A DNA stretch of 64,000 nt, taken from Brachionus rotundiformis (taxonomy: Eukaryota > Rotifera > Eurotatoria > Ploima > Brachionidae). The notes under the pieces were generated by a model, which did not search any database, was not told the origin of the DNA, and worked only from the letters and a program-made list of their open reading frames with translations. The translations under genes and the position numbers were made by a program. Shown piece by piece: positions 1 through 11,900 of this stretch (positions are counted from its first letter, which is position 1; each line of letters opens with the position of its first letter). The stretch is taken from assembly GCA_016802295.1 (NCBI GenBank), contig JAESIW010000122.1:310001-374000 (forward strand), read 5' to 3'.

Positions 1-32
1 AAAAAATAAATTATATATAATATATTTTGAAG

Positions 33-2454
33 AACCATTGCCCTATTGGACATGGCTGCTTATATCAATGGGAGTACTGATGGTTATCATGATGATAATA
101 GGTATTGTGCTGTACAGACGTGCCAAATTCGAGGCTGCTTTAAAGGCTATGAACTGGCTGATTAAATGGGAAGATGTGAGTGCATCGATGCTTTCGGATG
201 AAAGAAAAAAGCCCAATGGCAAAAAGAAAAAGTCTTTGCTGAACAATAACGAGAAATCGAATGACCAAGAAGGAGTATCCCTAGCTTCAATTGACTTGAA
301 TTTATCCAATGCCAGAACAGTGGTTTACAAAGTAATATTTATTTTAAATAAATTTTTTTTTTGGCTTAAATTGGCTTTTACCTGCAGAGGAATTGGTGTT
401 TTATAAAAAAAATAAACAAGTCAAAAATAGAGATTACCAGATCACTGCTTCTTGAAGTCAAACGCCTCAAGGATCTTCAAAATGATCATATCACGCGCTT
501 TATTGGCATCTGCCTGCATCCAAATAGACAATACATATTTACTGAATATTGCCAAAAAGGAAGTCTCCAAGTAATCAAAACAAAAAGTTATTTAAGATTA
601 AATTGAGTTCTAATTTTGCCAAGGACTTGTTGGAAAATCAACAAATTGAGCTTGAACAAACATTTAAGCATCATTTAATTCATGATATACTCAAAGGAAT
701 GCTGTTTATACACAGCTCGGAGATAAAGTCTCACGGAAATTTGACCAGTGCCAATTGTGTCGTAGATAGTCGTTTCACTCTTAAGATAACTGATTTTGGC
801 TTGCCGCTCATTCAATGGTCAGAGATAAATAATGAAAATGAATTTTATAAAAGTAATTAAAGACTTGTTATAATTTTATTCCATTAGATGAAAAAAGATA
901 TTTAATTGTATTCAATTATTAATTTTAGCTTGGAAAGTTATTTAAGAAAATTTTAATTTTGATTGATCTTTGTCAAATGGCAAAATAATTAAAAATATTT
1001 AATTATTCATCTAATCTAATTTGAAAAAACTTATTTTTCAAATTTACTTAATCTTTATAAAATAATTTAATTAAATTTTGATATAAAAAAAAATCAATTA
1101 AAAAAGCTTGTTAAAATAAATTGGTCAAGTATGGACAATAGAAGGAATTTTTTGAACAAAAATTATCAAACATTAACTAACTTTATTAGAATATAGATAA
1201 TAAAAGATAAAATAGTCAGAATTAATTACTTATTTCTATTAGAGCAATTGTGGAAAGCGCCAGAGCATCAATTTGGCTTTACAAGTGGTCTGTTTCAGAA
1301 TTTGGGCAGCCAAAAGGGCGACGTGTACAGTTTTGCCATAATAGTTCAAGAAATTTTCTACCGTAGAGGTGTTTTTTATCTCACAGACGAAGACAAAGAT
1401 ATGAATTTTTCACACTTTATGAACGACCACTCGAACACGGGCCAAATGTGTCCAATAACCTACTACGATATTTGCCAAAGAGTCAAGTCTGGACTAAGAC
1501 CGTCTCTGGAAAATGGTATATGTTCCAAGGAAATAATTGATCTGCTCAAAAAGTGCTGGTCAGATAATGTACAAGAAAGGCCTGATTTTACAATCATAAG
1601 AGATATGATGAGAAAGACAATTAAGTATTAGAATTAATTAAAAATAAGTAATCATTTGTTTTTATAAAATTTATTTTTAAAGAATTTCTGGTAACATTTT
1701 GGACAATTTGCTGAATCGTATGGAGAAATATGCCAACAACTTGGAAGATTTGGTCAAGGAAAGAACAGAGGCATGTGAAAATGAGCGTAAAAGAGCCGAA
1801 GAACTGCTTTACAGGCTACTGCCGACAACTGTGGCTGCACAGCTGATGAAGGGCAATGAAGTTAAGGCCGAGTCATTCAGCAGTGTTACCATATACTTCA
1901 GTGACATTTGTGGTTTTACCAAAATATCGGCCGAGAGCACTCCAATGCAAGTTGTTCAATTGCTCAATGGTCTGTACACATTATTTGACTCGATAATTGA
2001 AAGCTTTGATGTCTATAAAGTGGAAACAATTGGAGACGCGTACATGGTTGTGTCAGGCCTGCCGCAAAGACACGAAAATCATGCCCGCGAAATAGCCAGA
2101 ATGTCTTTGGCTCTGCTGGAAAATGTCGAGTACTTTAAAATACCACATTTGCCACACAAAAAACTTGAGCTCAGAATTGGACTGCACACTGGTCCGTGTG
2201 TAGCCGGAGTTGTTGGTCTAAAAATGCCAAGATACTGTTTGTTTGGTGATACTGTTAATACTGCTTCTAGGATGGAGTCAAACGGCAGACCATTGAGGAT
2301 TCACACAAGTCCACAGACCAAACAAGAGTTGGACAAATACGGTACATTTAACATTAGATTTAGAGGTCCGGTCGAAATGAAGGGCAAAGGCATAATTGAG
2401 ACTTTTTGGCTACTTGGCGAAAATGGAAAGATAATTGATCAACAAGATAACTAA
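33..2454 (+). CDS. Receptor (membrane) guanylate cyclase, 3' part
   Basis: Makes cGMP from GTP at the plasma membrane. The 5' end, with the extracellular ligand domain, lies before the window. Exons read as 33-331, 388-570, 624-852, 1243-1624 and 1683-2454, giving about 620 residues. In order: a transmembrane helix just after the start, a basic juxtamembrane stretch, a kinase-homology domain (TEYCQKGSLQDLLEN, HGNLTSANC, ITDFGL, LWKAPEH), a dimerisation coiled coil (DNLLNRMEKYANNLEDLV) and a class III cyclase domain. In the kinase-homology domain the catalytic Asp of HRD is Asn (HGN), as in other receptor cyclases, so it is a pseudokinase. The cyclase keeps both metal aspartates (FSDICGF, GDAYM) and the guanine-specifying Glu and Cys (KVETIGD, RYCLFGD), so it should be active. 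The splice at 571/624 restores the family pattern GSLQ-DLLEN. An AATAAA lies near 2576. Confidence 0.9.
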
Positions 2455-3105
2455 ATTATCTTATGCAAATTGGTAAAGATTTATCAAAACTCGGTGCCGT
2501 ATTTCCAACAGATCAGATACATCTCTATTTTTAATTAGTGTTTTGTATGCTTTTATCTATTTTTTTAGTTTACTCAATAAATTTTTCTGTATAAAACAAT
2601 ATTAAAAATTTTTATTCTTAAAAAAAATTGGACACCAAAAGATTGACCAAAATCTGAGAGCCTCGAGTCCTTTTTGCATGGTATGTATAGGTGGTCTAAA
2701 AAGTTTCCCACATCTATGAGAGACATCCAATTGGTCATACAGCACCAATTTTTCACACTTAAGCCCTACTAAAATTATTAAGATTTAAATTTTTTGTCTA
2801 ATTATAAAAAATTGTCTATTAAAATTTAATAAGTAATGAATCGAATGAGTATGATTTTTTTTAGTCTAAATTTAATTAATAAATAAAAATTCTACAAATA
2901 TAATAGATAACTTTTATTTTTTTTGTTAAAAGATAATATTAACTATGTTGCTACACTTGTTATAGAAGCAAAGCTTTTACTATCTAAGAAAATTTTTTAA
3001 AAATTAAACAACATGGATTGAATATAAATATTTTTTTTTCTGGTTTTTATTAACTTTTTTTTAAAATTCTATCATAATTTAAAAAATTAAATTATTAAAT
3101 CTAAA
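2455..3105. other. Spacer, no gene seen
   Basis: AT-rich spacer between two genes on the same strand. It holds the probable 3' end of the cyclase (TTATCT directly after the stop, AATAAA near 2576). Short reading frames here have no family signature. Confidence 0.5.
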
Positions 3106-4032
3106 ATGAAATTCAGACTGACGAGATTACTCAATTTTGTTTGTTTTCTGTTTATTTCACTTTTAATTTTGAGAATATTAGTCAGTTCCTTTATTGCCAA
3201 GCAGCCAGACACACTTGATTACCAACAACAGCTAATAAAGTTCAATGGCTATCTTAACCATCCAGCAATATTCATTGGAGGCTCGATGAGCTCAGGCACA
3301 TCATTGGTACGCTCCATTCTTGATGTTCATCCTTCGGTCAAGTGCGGACCAGAAACCAAGTTTATAAACATACTTTTGGACTATTTGAAAGATTTGTACG
3401 CCAATGACTCGAACTCTTTAAAGTTCATGAAAGCTGCTGGTATTAAAAATGAGACATTGGACAAATCAATTGGTCTAGCTGTCTTTTATGTAATGCTGAT
3501 GAATGTAGAAAGGAATGTGGAAAGGCTGTGTAACAAAGAAACCAGCAACAGACGACACATAGAGTTTTTTAAGAATGTTTTTCCCAATTCGAAATTTATT
3601 TTGGTCATCAGAGATGGTAGAGAGGTGGCTTATTCCCTAATCAAGCGAATGGGTGGTATAGTCACTTTTAAGCGCTACTTTAGCATATTGAACAAATGGA
3701 ACCAGGACAATATCGAATCATATTATCAATGTGTTAAATCTGGTCAGGGCTATTGCATGATTGTGAGATATGAAAGCCTGGTGACCAGTCCGGAAACAGA
3801 GATAAGAAAAATGATCGACTTTTTGAATGTCAAATGGAATGATAGGGTGCTTAACCATGAAAAGTATGTTGACACTGATGTTAAAATGTCCGATACTGAA
3901 TGGTCAAGAGTTGGAATGAAGCAGAAAATTTACTCTGATTCATTGAATAATTGGGTTGGAAAAATACCCGACTATGATGAGCAATTAGTTGAAAAAAATA
4001 TAACTCTTTTAAAATTTTTTAATTATATCTAA
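3106..4032 (+). CDS. Tyrosylprotein sulfotransferase-like, divergent
   Basis: Single exon of 308 residues, a type II Golgi membrane protein expected to transfer sulfate from PAPS to tyrosines of secreted proteins. A signal anchor spans residues 9-27. The PAPS-binding loop region is at 57-70 (IGGSMSSGTSLVRS), followed by CGPET at 80-84, CNKET at 142-146 and IRDGRE at 168-173. Two cysteine pairs (80/142 and 209/217) have nearly the spacing of the TPST disulfides, and a WVGKIP motif sits near the C terminus, all typical of TPST. Departures from the family: the Arg of the usual PRSGTT loop is Ser here, KDP is KET, and the protein is about 60 residues shorter than vertebrate TPSTs. It could be a diverged or altered-activity paralogue. 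The ATG lies directly before the signal anchor. Confidence 0.8.
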   Translation: MKFRLTRLLNFVCFLFISLLILRILVSSFIAKQPDTLDYQQQLIKFNGYLNHPAIFIGGSMSSGTSLVRSILDVHPSVKCGPETKFINILLDYLKDLYANDSNSLKFMKAAGIKNETLDKSIGLAVFYVMLMNVERNVERLCNKETSNRRHIEFFKNVFPNSKFILVIRDGREVAYSLIKRMGGIVTFKRYFSILNKWNQDNIESYYQCVKSGQGYCMIVRYESLVTSPETEIRKMIDFLNVKWNDRVLNHEKYVDTDVKMSDTEWSRVGMKQKIYSDSLNNWVGKIPDYDEQLVEKNITLLKFFNYI

Positions 4033-7000
4033 TTTTGAAAATTTAATTACTAATTTAATTTTTTTATCTATTGACACAAAAAGGTGGCTAACGAGATAAG
4101 CATAAAAATTTACATAATTTAATTTTGGATCATTGGCAAAGTGTGGATTTAATAGACCCATGGCCAGTTACCATTGACAGTATCATTGATAATTAGGCCA
4201 AGAATCAAATTAAAAACTTAGTTCAAAAATATCAAATTAATTTAAATTTATTTTAATCTGTTAAAATTTAATTTAAAATATTAATAGTATATGATTATGA
4301 TATAGATATTTTTTCCTAATTATTAGTGTACCTAAAATTTAATTAAAAGTTTTGTGAGTTTATTCAAGTCAGTTTTCCAACACGAACGACTAGAGAATTT
4401 TGTGAATTTTTTTTATTAAGCTTAGACAATAATTATCTTGTCTCCTTATTTTGACATATATTTTTTTATATCAAACTCAATTATGTTATTTGAAAAATGT
4501 CAAGTTAGCATCTAATTACGAAATTAACTATAAGAGCAAAAATTTTTTAAAAATATGTTAAATTTTCTTAAATCAATTTAACCATATTTATTTTTCTTAT
4601 AATAAAATATGATATTATAACAAAGTATATTTGAATTTGGCAATTTTTCCTTTCAAAAGGTGTCGAATTATTGAATAATAAAGACTTAAAAGATAATTAG
4701 AAACGTCTAGCTTTTGTTTAGAAACCAATTTATAAAATTTCACGCTTTTATTGTTCTCTAGAATGCATTTGGATAAATAATTTACTATTTTAATTTAAAT
4801 ATCAAATTTAGTAAAAATAAATTTAGCCTTTCACTCATACTATTTATTCTATTTTAATAATTAAATTTTTTTTCATTAATAAAATTCACTATCTAATCTC
4901 ATTTGTTTATGATTAATTTTTATATTGCAGGACTTTGTTGCTAAACAAGTTTGTATTTTTTCAATTTGGAAAAATGGGATATGTTTTTATTTTTTTCTTT
5001 TGAGTTGTAAAGAAAATTTGGTTCGGATTAAATATATTGTTTTATTATTCAAAATATGATAGAAAAATAGATAATAGTTTGCAAACCAATTAGATTACAT
5101 AATTTTATCTTTATCTGTAAAAATTGCTGCGCTCGGGTCCCTATTTGGAAAATAGTAGCAAATATCATATGGTTTCGTTGGAGGTAGGCTATTTTCGCAA
5201 AGCTAATACAATCTTTTAGCTCAAAATTTACAAAATTTCAACTTATTATATTTTATTTTAATATTTTTAATTTAAAGATTTACTTTTATTATTTTTACTT
5301 ATTTCGATTGCTTATAAAGTCAAGAAGGCTTTATTTAAATGGTTTTGGTACAAGGTTTTTATTTTTAGGTTTTATAAAGAATGGCTCGCAGCATAAATAT
5401 AAAATTAATAAAACAAAAATAAACTAGTCAAATTTTAATTTTTAATTCAAAAATCGATAGTGTTTTTTTTTTTCAAGTTTTATAATTTAGCTTGAAAATT
5501 TTATGATTATATAATTATAAATTTCTATTGAATTTCCATTTCTAGTTTAAATTAGAATATTGGAATTAAGATCCCAAAAAATATATTTTTATTATTAACT
5601 AAATTAAAAGCTTCTCACAAGCTACATATTTCATTATTCTGGAAGATAGAATAAAATTTTTTTTCCAATGCTCAGGTAAAAATTATCTCATTTAGAAAAT
5701 TTAATTTGGTAGGTGTATTCAAAGTTATTAGTCAAATTAGGATAATAAAAGATAGAATGGTGATATTTTCCAATTAATTTTTTAATTGTTTAAAAATAAT
5801 TACTTATGTTTAATAGAATTGCACCGCATTGGCAAATCTCATCAGATAATTATTCAAAAATAAACACCTTGATAATAAATTTTAATTTTTTTATTTACAC
5901 ATTATTTTTTATTTTCTGGTCTAGATTAAAAATGAGATTATTTAAATAAAGGCCTTAATGTTTTTTGAACAGCGTGGAAAAGGCCGAGAATAAGTTGGCA
6001 AACATCATAAATAATATGAATCATTCGACAATCGTTTTTATAAAGAATTAATTTTTTTAATTTTAGTTTAAGTTATTGCAAAAATCATAATTATTTGATA
6101 AAATTTAAGTTTCATTATTTGCTAATTTAGAAACAATTATTAATATAATATTTATTCAAAAATGGTACAATCTGGCTATTTATGGCAATAACAATAGTAT
6201 TGTTATTATGTTTTTACTTTTAGATATGTGAGCGTGAAAAAAGCTATTTAATATACCACTAATGCCAGCAATACGTACAGGCTCTAAGATCCCATTATAG
6301 CATGCACTTTTCCAATGGCTATAAAGCCCAAGAACAGACTGGAGATTATGTAGCTTATATTTGAATGAGCCGGCTTTTGCACTAAGCCAGTTGTATAGTC
6401 TCAAGTTATCTAATATCAGTTAAGTAGTTTAATAGTTGAAGAAGTAGTAGGAGTATTCAGCTGCGGTATGGTCCATATGAGACCGATTTGTTAACTTATT
6501 CCATGATAAATTTATTTAAAAAATCTTGGCATAATTTTTAATTATTTTTTAAAAGTTCCATAGGAAGAATAATATAAGTGAAAATGAAGAAAACAAATAA
6601 GAATATATATATAAGTTTTTTTATATTTCAACACGACCAGAGAGACCAATGGTCAAAGCCTTGAGCCTAGATAAAATAAGTTTTAGAAGTTAAAAAATTT
6701 TGAAATTAATATCTTAGCATATTGAATTGTCTTCATGTGCCATCTCTAAATGCTAGAGCCGTCCCAAAATGTCAAACAAAAAAATAGCATTTTTTTAAGA
6801 TTTACTTTTTTTCTTTCAATTAATATTCAAACAGTTCTAAAGACCAAATCGTCAAAATTTTGTTTAAATTAATTAATAGTTGCTTCTTAGTTTAAAATTT
6901 ATTTATTTAAATAATTAAGGAAGTTTGGGGCAGTAAAAAAACCTTCTTTTCAGCCTACATTCTGTTTAGTAATTTATTCACTATTTTAAAAACTTGATTT

Positions 7001-7168
7001 TGGATTTTTGGATGTCGTTACTTATTGTTTGAGTGCTGGTGTTTACAATTACAAAAATAATTATGAAAAGGTGGTTAGTTGCATAGTTATATGATAATAT
7101 GGTTTAAGTTTAAAGAAAAATATGATTAAGCAAATATGAGGAAACGAAATAAAAAAGTATTAAGAACA
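4033..7168. other. AT-rich spacer, no gene seen
   Basis: No reading frame here shows a recognisable family or convincing codon pattern. The frame at 6180-6404 on the minus strand has no motif and no plausible splice partner. A small perfect hairpin occurs around 6185-6210. The sequence is otherwise low-complexity AT. Confidence 0.4.
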
Positions 7169-7540
7169 GGTTTTGTGAAGTTCAGTACAAAAGAACAGAA
7201 CAAAGTGTAACAAAATTAAATAACTTTTTTTCTAAAAGTTTAAAATTAATTCTGTGAATGCAGAATGGTGCAACATTCAAAGTCGCATCAACTGTAAAAG
7301 TCTGCAAATGATGTGCAAAATCTCTGCAAAATGCACTACACTCGATTATATTGAAATTTAATTTTCTGCTGAACTCTGCAATATTAGCAGACATAAATAT
7401 TTGATGCAACTTTGAATGTTTCACTATATTGCATTCACAGAATTAGGTTTAAACCTTTAGAAAAAAAGTTATTCAAATTTTTTACATATTTTGTGTTCTT
7501 TTTGCCATTTTGTACTGAATTTCACAAAACCTTAAGAACA
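7160..7540. mobile_element. Foldback element 1 (MULE-like MITE) with 9-bp target duplication
   Basis: The element runs 7169-7531 (363 bp). Its ends are inverted copies of GGTTTTGTGAA. The long arms (about 7169-7291 and 7401-7531) are imperfect reverse complements, with further pairing inside (GTCTGC at 7300, GCAGAC at 7387). It is flanked by a perfect 9-bp direct repeat, TTAAGAACA, at 7160-7168 and 7532-7540. It has no coding capacity. Long inverted ends with a 9-bp duplication are the hallmark of Mutator-like elements, so it is probably a non-autonomous one. That family assignment is inference; the structure is seen directly. A sister copy lies at 11627-11982. Confidence 0.8.
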
Positions 7541-8470
7541 GTTTTTGAAAACAAGATTGAAGGTTTTAGAAAAATTAAGTTGAGTGTGGAAGGAATTCGT
7601 CAATAGTGAGGTAAAGACTACACAATGGAGTTGCAATCTTATATATTTATCTAAAGTTTTTGATCTTCAGATGTTTAAATAATACACACATTAGTGATTT
7701 AATTGGTTTTTTCCGTTTCGAATCACATTTGGGATAAATTATGTTTCGAGTCTATATCCTGATGTAACTTCAAATCAAAGTCAAAATTTTCACAAGTGTT
7801 ATAGTCCACTTTGTATAAGCCTGTTCCCTGGCCAGAGCTATTCAGGAACTTAAAAGGGGTTGTGTTGAAATAAGGGAAAGAATTATTCTAGGGTAACTCT
7901 TAGTTCGAAATCGTAGTCCGTTTGTAATAATAAAGACTAACTGCAGAAAAGTGCATGCACAAGACTGTTTCAATTCAGTCTCTAACAAAAGCGAAAGGAG
8001 TATTGATTTTTAATCGCTTAAATTTCGGCTTTTTTCTCTAATTTTACTTGATAATAATACTTTTAAAAATAGCATATTTAAATTTAAGATTAATAAAAAA
8101 ATTCTGATTTATTTGATGTATCTTTTAAAATTTTTTAAAAATTGGCTTTATATTGGCCCTTTTAGAATGCTGTAAAATTACGAAAATTTTCGCATATTTT
8201 CGCATATGGTGGTGATTTTAAGTAAAAAAAGATAAAAACCAAGAATTATAACTGACCATGGTATCTGATGTAAAGAATCCGAAAGAGTGCTAATTCTATT
8301 TCTTATAAGCTTCTAAAAAGTTATCTTTTCCATAAGTTGAAAAAAAAGGCCGTATCTTTAACTATTAAAGTCTTGTCTATCCTCAAGTACTAGAACTAAT
8401 TTCTTTGGCTTGTTTAAGCGGCTTGCTAATCATAAAATATCCAAATTAACATGAAAACAAACCGCTTGGC
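7541..8470. other. Spacer, no gene seen
   Basis: Nothing recognisable. The part at 7640-8010 is less AT-rich than its surroundings but has no open frame longer than about 60 codons and no known motif. Confidence 0.35.
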
Positions 8471-8479
8471 TTGGCACTG

Positions 8480-8700
8480 TTCTGTGCATAGATCTGAGCG
8501 ATAAACAAACCAACAACAACAAACGCTCTCATTGGTATTTGTTTATCCGAATGCATAATTTATTAAAAGTTGAGGCCGGCCAAACTGGCTCGCATCAGAC
8601 TAACGCTAGGTCAGTTCAGTCGGCCGTTTGCAGGCCTAGCAAACGCCGGACCCGGCTGCCTGTCAGGGAATGCTAATTTTCCAACCAGATAAAACTCAAT
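8480..8700 (+). promoter_or_regulatory. GC-richer block upstream of MICAL (possible promoter or 5' UTR)
   Basis: A sharp local rise in G+C inside very AT-rich DNA, centred on 8570-8670 and about 300-400 bp before the MICAL start codon. It contains GGCCGGCC and repeated CGGCC/GCCGG words, and no open frame continues through it. A promoter or 5' UTR role is inferred only from position and composition. Confidence 0.3.
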
Positions 8701-8771
8701 TAACTAATCACCATCCACTCATACACTCAAGCTCTCTTCATATTCTTTTATACTAATTTATATATTCTTTA

Positions 8772-8790
8772 TGTGTGTGTGTGTGTGTGT
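8772..8790. repeat. (TG)n microsatellite
   Basis: About nine TG units upstream of MICAL. A short (TTTA)n tract follows at about 8899-8918. Confidence 0.85.
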
Positions 8791-8988
8791 ATACATACAT
8801 ATTTTAATCTAGATCTAATAAGCGACAAAATTATAATTAAACACTCTTTTCAAATGAGCATATTTGGCCAAGAGAATAAAAGATAAAAATTAATTTTGTT
8901 TATTTATTTATTTATTTAATTGATTAATTAGATAAGAATAGAAAATTGTTGGAGGATAATTGAAAAAACATAGACCAGATAGTATGAG

Positions 8989-11900
8989 ATGAATGATGGT
9001 AGTAACTTAGCCAGTGGTAAAAGATTCGAGAGTTTGTTTGAGTCGTTTGTGCGCGCTGGCTCGTCGAGGCAAATAAAGCTGAGCTTTGAGAGACTGCTGG
9101 ACGAGCTGGGCATAGACGGGCGTCAAGTGTACCTGGAGGGACACGAGCTGCCGGTCGTCGGTAGGCGCTTGCCGCTGAGTCGCACCCGGCTTGTGTACAA
9201 AATAGTCAAGTCGCGGACCGACTTTTGGAAGTCGAACGAGCTGTGGAAAAAGTATGAGAAAAAAGCCGGCGCCAAGGAGTACGCGAACCGCTCGCAGGGA
9301 AGCCCGGAGCCGCTCAGTGTGCTGATAATCGGCAGCGGGCCGGTCGGCCTCCGGCTCAGCATCGAGTGCGCGCTGCTCGGCTTCAAGTGCACCGTGGTCG
9401 AGAAGCGGGACCGGTTCTCGCGCAACAACGTCCTTCACCTCTGGCCATACACCATACACGACCTGAAGTCGCTCGGCGCCAAGCTCTTCTACGGCAAGTT
9501 CTGCGCCGGCTCCATCGACCACATTAGCATACGCAAGCTGCAGTGCATTTTGCTCAAAGTGGCGCTGCTCATGGGCGTCCAGGTTCACTTTAACACCTCG
9601 TTCGAGCAGCTGGTCGAGCCGGACGGCGACGGTGACGGCTGGCGGGTCAAGTGCATACCCGAGAGCCACGCGGTCGCCAGTGAAGTGTTCGATGCGGTGA
9701 TCGGCGCCGACGGACGGCGCAACTCGCTGCCCGGCTTCAGGCGCAAGGAGTTCCGCGGCCGACTCGCCATCGGCATCACCGTCAACTTCACAAACTACAA
9801 CACGCTCGAGGAGCAAAACGTAGAAGAGCGTAGCGGCGTAGCGTTCATATTTGATCAGAAGTTTTTTCTTGACTTGAGACACGAGACCGGCATCGACTTG
9901 GAAAACATAGTCTATTACAAGGACGACACGCACTACTTTGTCATGACGGCCAAGCGGCAATCGCTGCTCGACAAACAGGTCATTAGACACGACTACTCGG
10001 ACGCCACTCAACTATTGTCCAAGGAGAATGTCAATTTTGAGAAATTGTGCGACTATGCCAAAGAGGCCGCCTACCATTCGACAAACAAAAAGCTAACACG
10101 ACTTGACTTTGCCAAAAATCACTACGGTCAGCCGGACGTGGCCATGTTTGACTTTACGAGCTTGTTTCATTCGGAGAACGCGTCCAGAATAGTTGTGCGC
10201 AATGGCCGCACATTGTTGATGTCATTGGTGGGCGATAGTCTGCTCGAGCCGTTTTGGCCGCTTGGCACGGGCATTGCGCGCGGTTTTCTGGCCGCGTTTG
10301 ACACCGCCTGGCAGCTCAAGGGCTTTGCGAATGGTCGCGCGCCTCTAGAACTCTTGTACGAAAGAGAAAACATCTATCAGCTGCTGTCACAGACCACACA
10401 CGACAACATGGCCAAGACCTATCACGAGTATACCATCGATCCAACTACCAGATATTGCAATTTGAATTCGATTAGAAGGACAGTGCAGCTAAGCGACGAA
10501 CAATTGGTACAATTGTACGATGCTAGCAACGAGCCAATTTATTCGCCAAAGGCCGGCGAGCACTCCATTCTGGTGCTTAACAATAACAGTTTGATAAATA
10601 ACAGTAAGGTGGCGCACAAGCGAGCCCGCATACAAAACAGTTCGACTACTTTGCTACATTGGGCCCAGCTTGTTGTCCAGCCGTTCAGTCTCAAGATAGA
10701 TAATTTCAACTCGTCTTGGAAAGACGGCATTGTTCTCTTGGCTATCCTAAACAGATACAAGCCTGACTTGGTGTAAGCTATTTCATTTAATATGTCTTTT
10801 TTATCTATTATAAAATTATAATGGCTGGGTTAAGATCCATACTAACGATAGGGTCACTCAAGTCCATCTCTTGTCTCTTTCGTGATTATCGACCCCAAGT
10901 CACTGTTAATTGAAGAGCTCTGTTTGGTATTCGTATTCTTTTCATTCTAAGTACATGTCCAAGCCACTGCAGTCTTTAGTGATTAATGCATTCGCTCTTG
11001 TGTATAGATCATCGTGTGACAATGTCTTGGGTCAGTGTGTCTGTCAGTTAAAAATAAAAGCTTTGGTTTTTAATAGTTTATTAAGAAAAAAATAGCGCCA
11101 ATTGTAGACTTAAAGGTTTATGAATTAGTTTCTTATTTTAAGCTGTGTTTGTTTGCCTAGGAATATTTAAAGAAATGCGCTGTAAAATGATTTGAAGTTG
11201 GCGATGTAGTAATGAATCGCAACAGTTCCCTTTGTCCCTCCCTCTCTCTTTCTCTCTGTGAAACTGTGTTGACTACATGAATAGAAAAAAAACTTGGGTC
11301 GATCTGAAATCAGTTTGATTAGCTATTGTTCTGTAAATACAGTGGGATTGGTATGTCTACTTGTAGAGAGCTAAAACTTCTTCAGATTTAACGAACTCAA
11401 AGACAAAACGGTTAAAAAACCGTTACTAGGAAGAACATGTTTGAACTTCAGATCGAAAAATTTTTTGAAATTAGATAAAATTTCTGAAATTAATTGACCA
11501 ATTTCTGACCAATTTCTGACTTTGATATATATTTGTTTCTATTCTAGAGCCCTAAAAAGAAATCTTAAACTACAATTTAAACTAAAAGATGAACTAACTG
11601 ACTCTATTAATTTACGTTTAGACAATGGGGTTGTGAAGTTGGTTTCAATTCGATCATTTCAATTCAGAAAAACTTGAATAACTATCTTACTAAAAGAGAT
11701 AATTTAGTTCTATAAAATGCTCAATTATAAGCAAATTTGCTTAATTCAGTAAAATAAGTCTGCAAAATACTCTGCAATTTTATGCATTTTGCACGCCATT
11801 AAAAAGTATTCAAATCAATTTTGCACTTACTTTGCAGAGTTTTTGCAGACATATAATTTCGGATTAAGCAGAGTTGCTTTAACATTAAGCATCTTACAGA

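Noticed and set aside
571..596. A 26-nt intron in the guanylate cyclase gene
   Set aside because: It restores frame but inserts nine extra residues. Using the acceptor at 622-623 gives a 52-nt intron of normal size and the family sequence GSLQ-DLLEN.
2574..2756. Minus-strand 60-codon frame after the cyclase
   Set aside because: It lies in the probable 3' UTR and spacer and shows no motif.
5010..5035. B-box-like GGTTCGGATTA
   Set aside because: No matching A box or acceptor stem at tRNA distance, so it is a chance match.
6180..6404. 74-codon minus-strand frame
   Set aside because: No start context, no motif, and no splice partner in the surrounding AT-rich spacer.
8570..8670. tRNA gene in the G+C-richer block before MICAL
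   Set aside because: No B-box-like GGTTCGAATCC and no closing acceptor stem could be found.
9007..10011. Long minus-strand frame of 334 codons
   Set aside because: It is antisense to the G+C-rich MICAL exon 1; the sense frame carries all MICAL motifs, and high G+C removes stop codons from the other strand.
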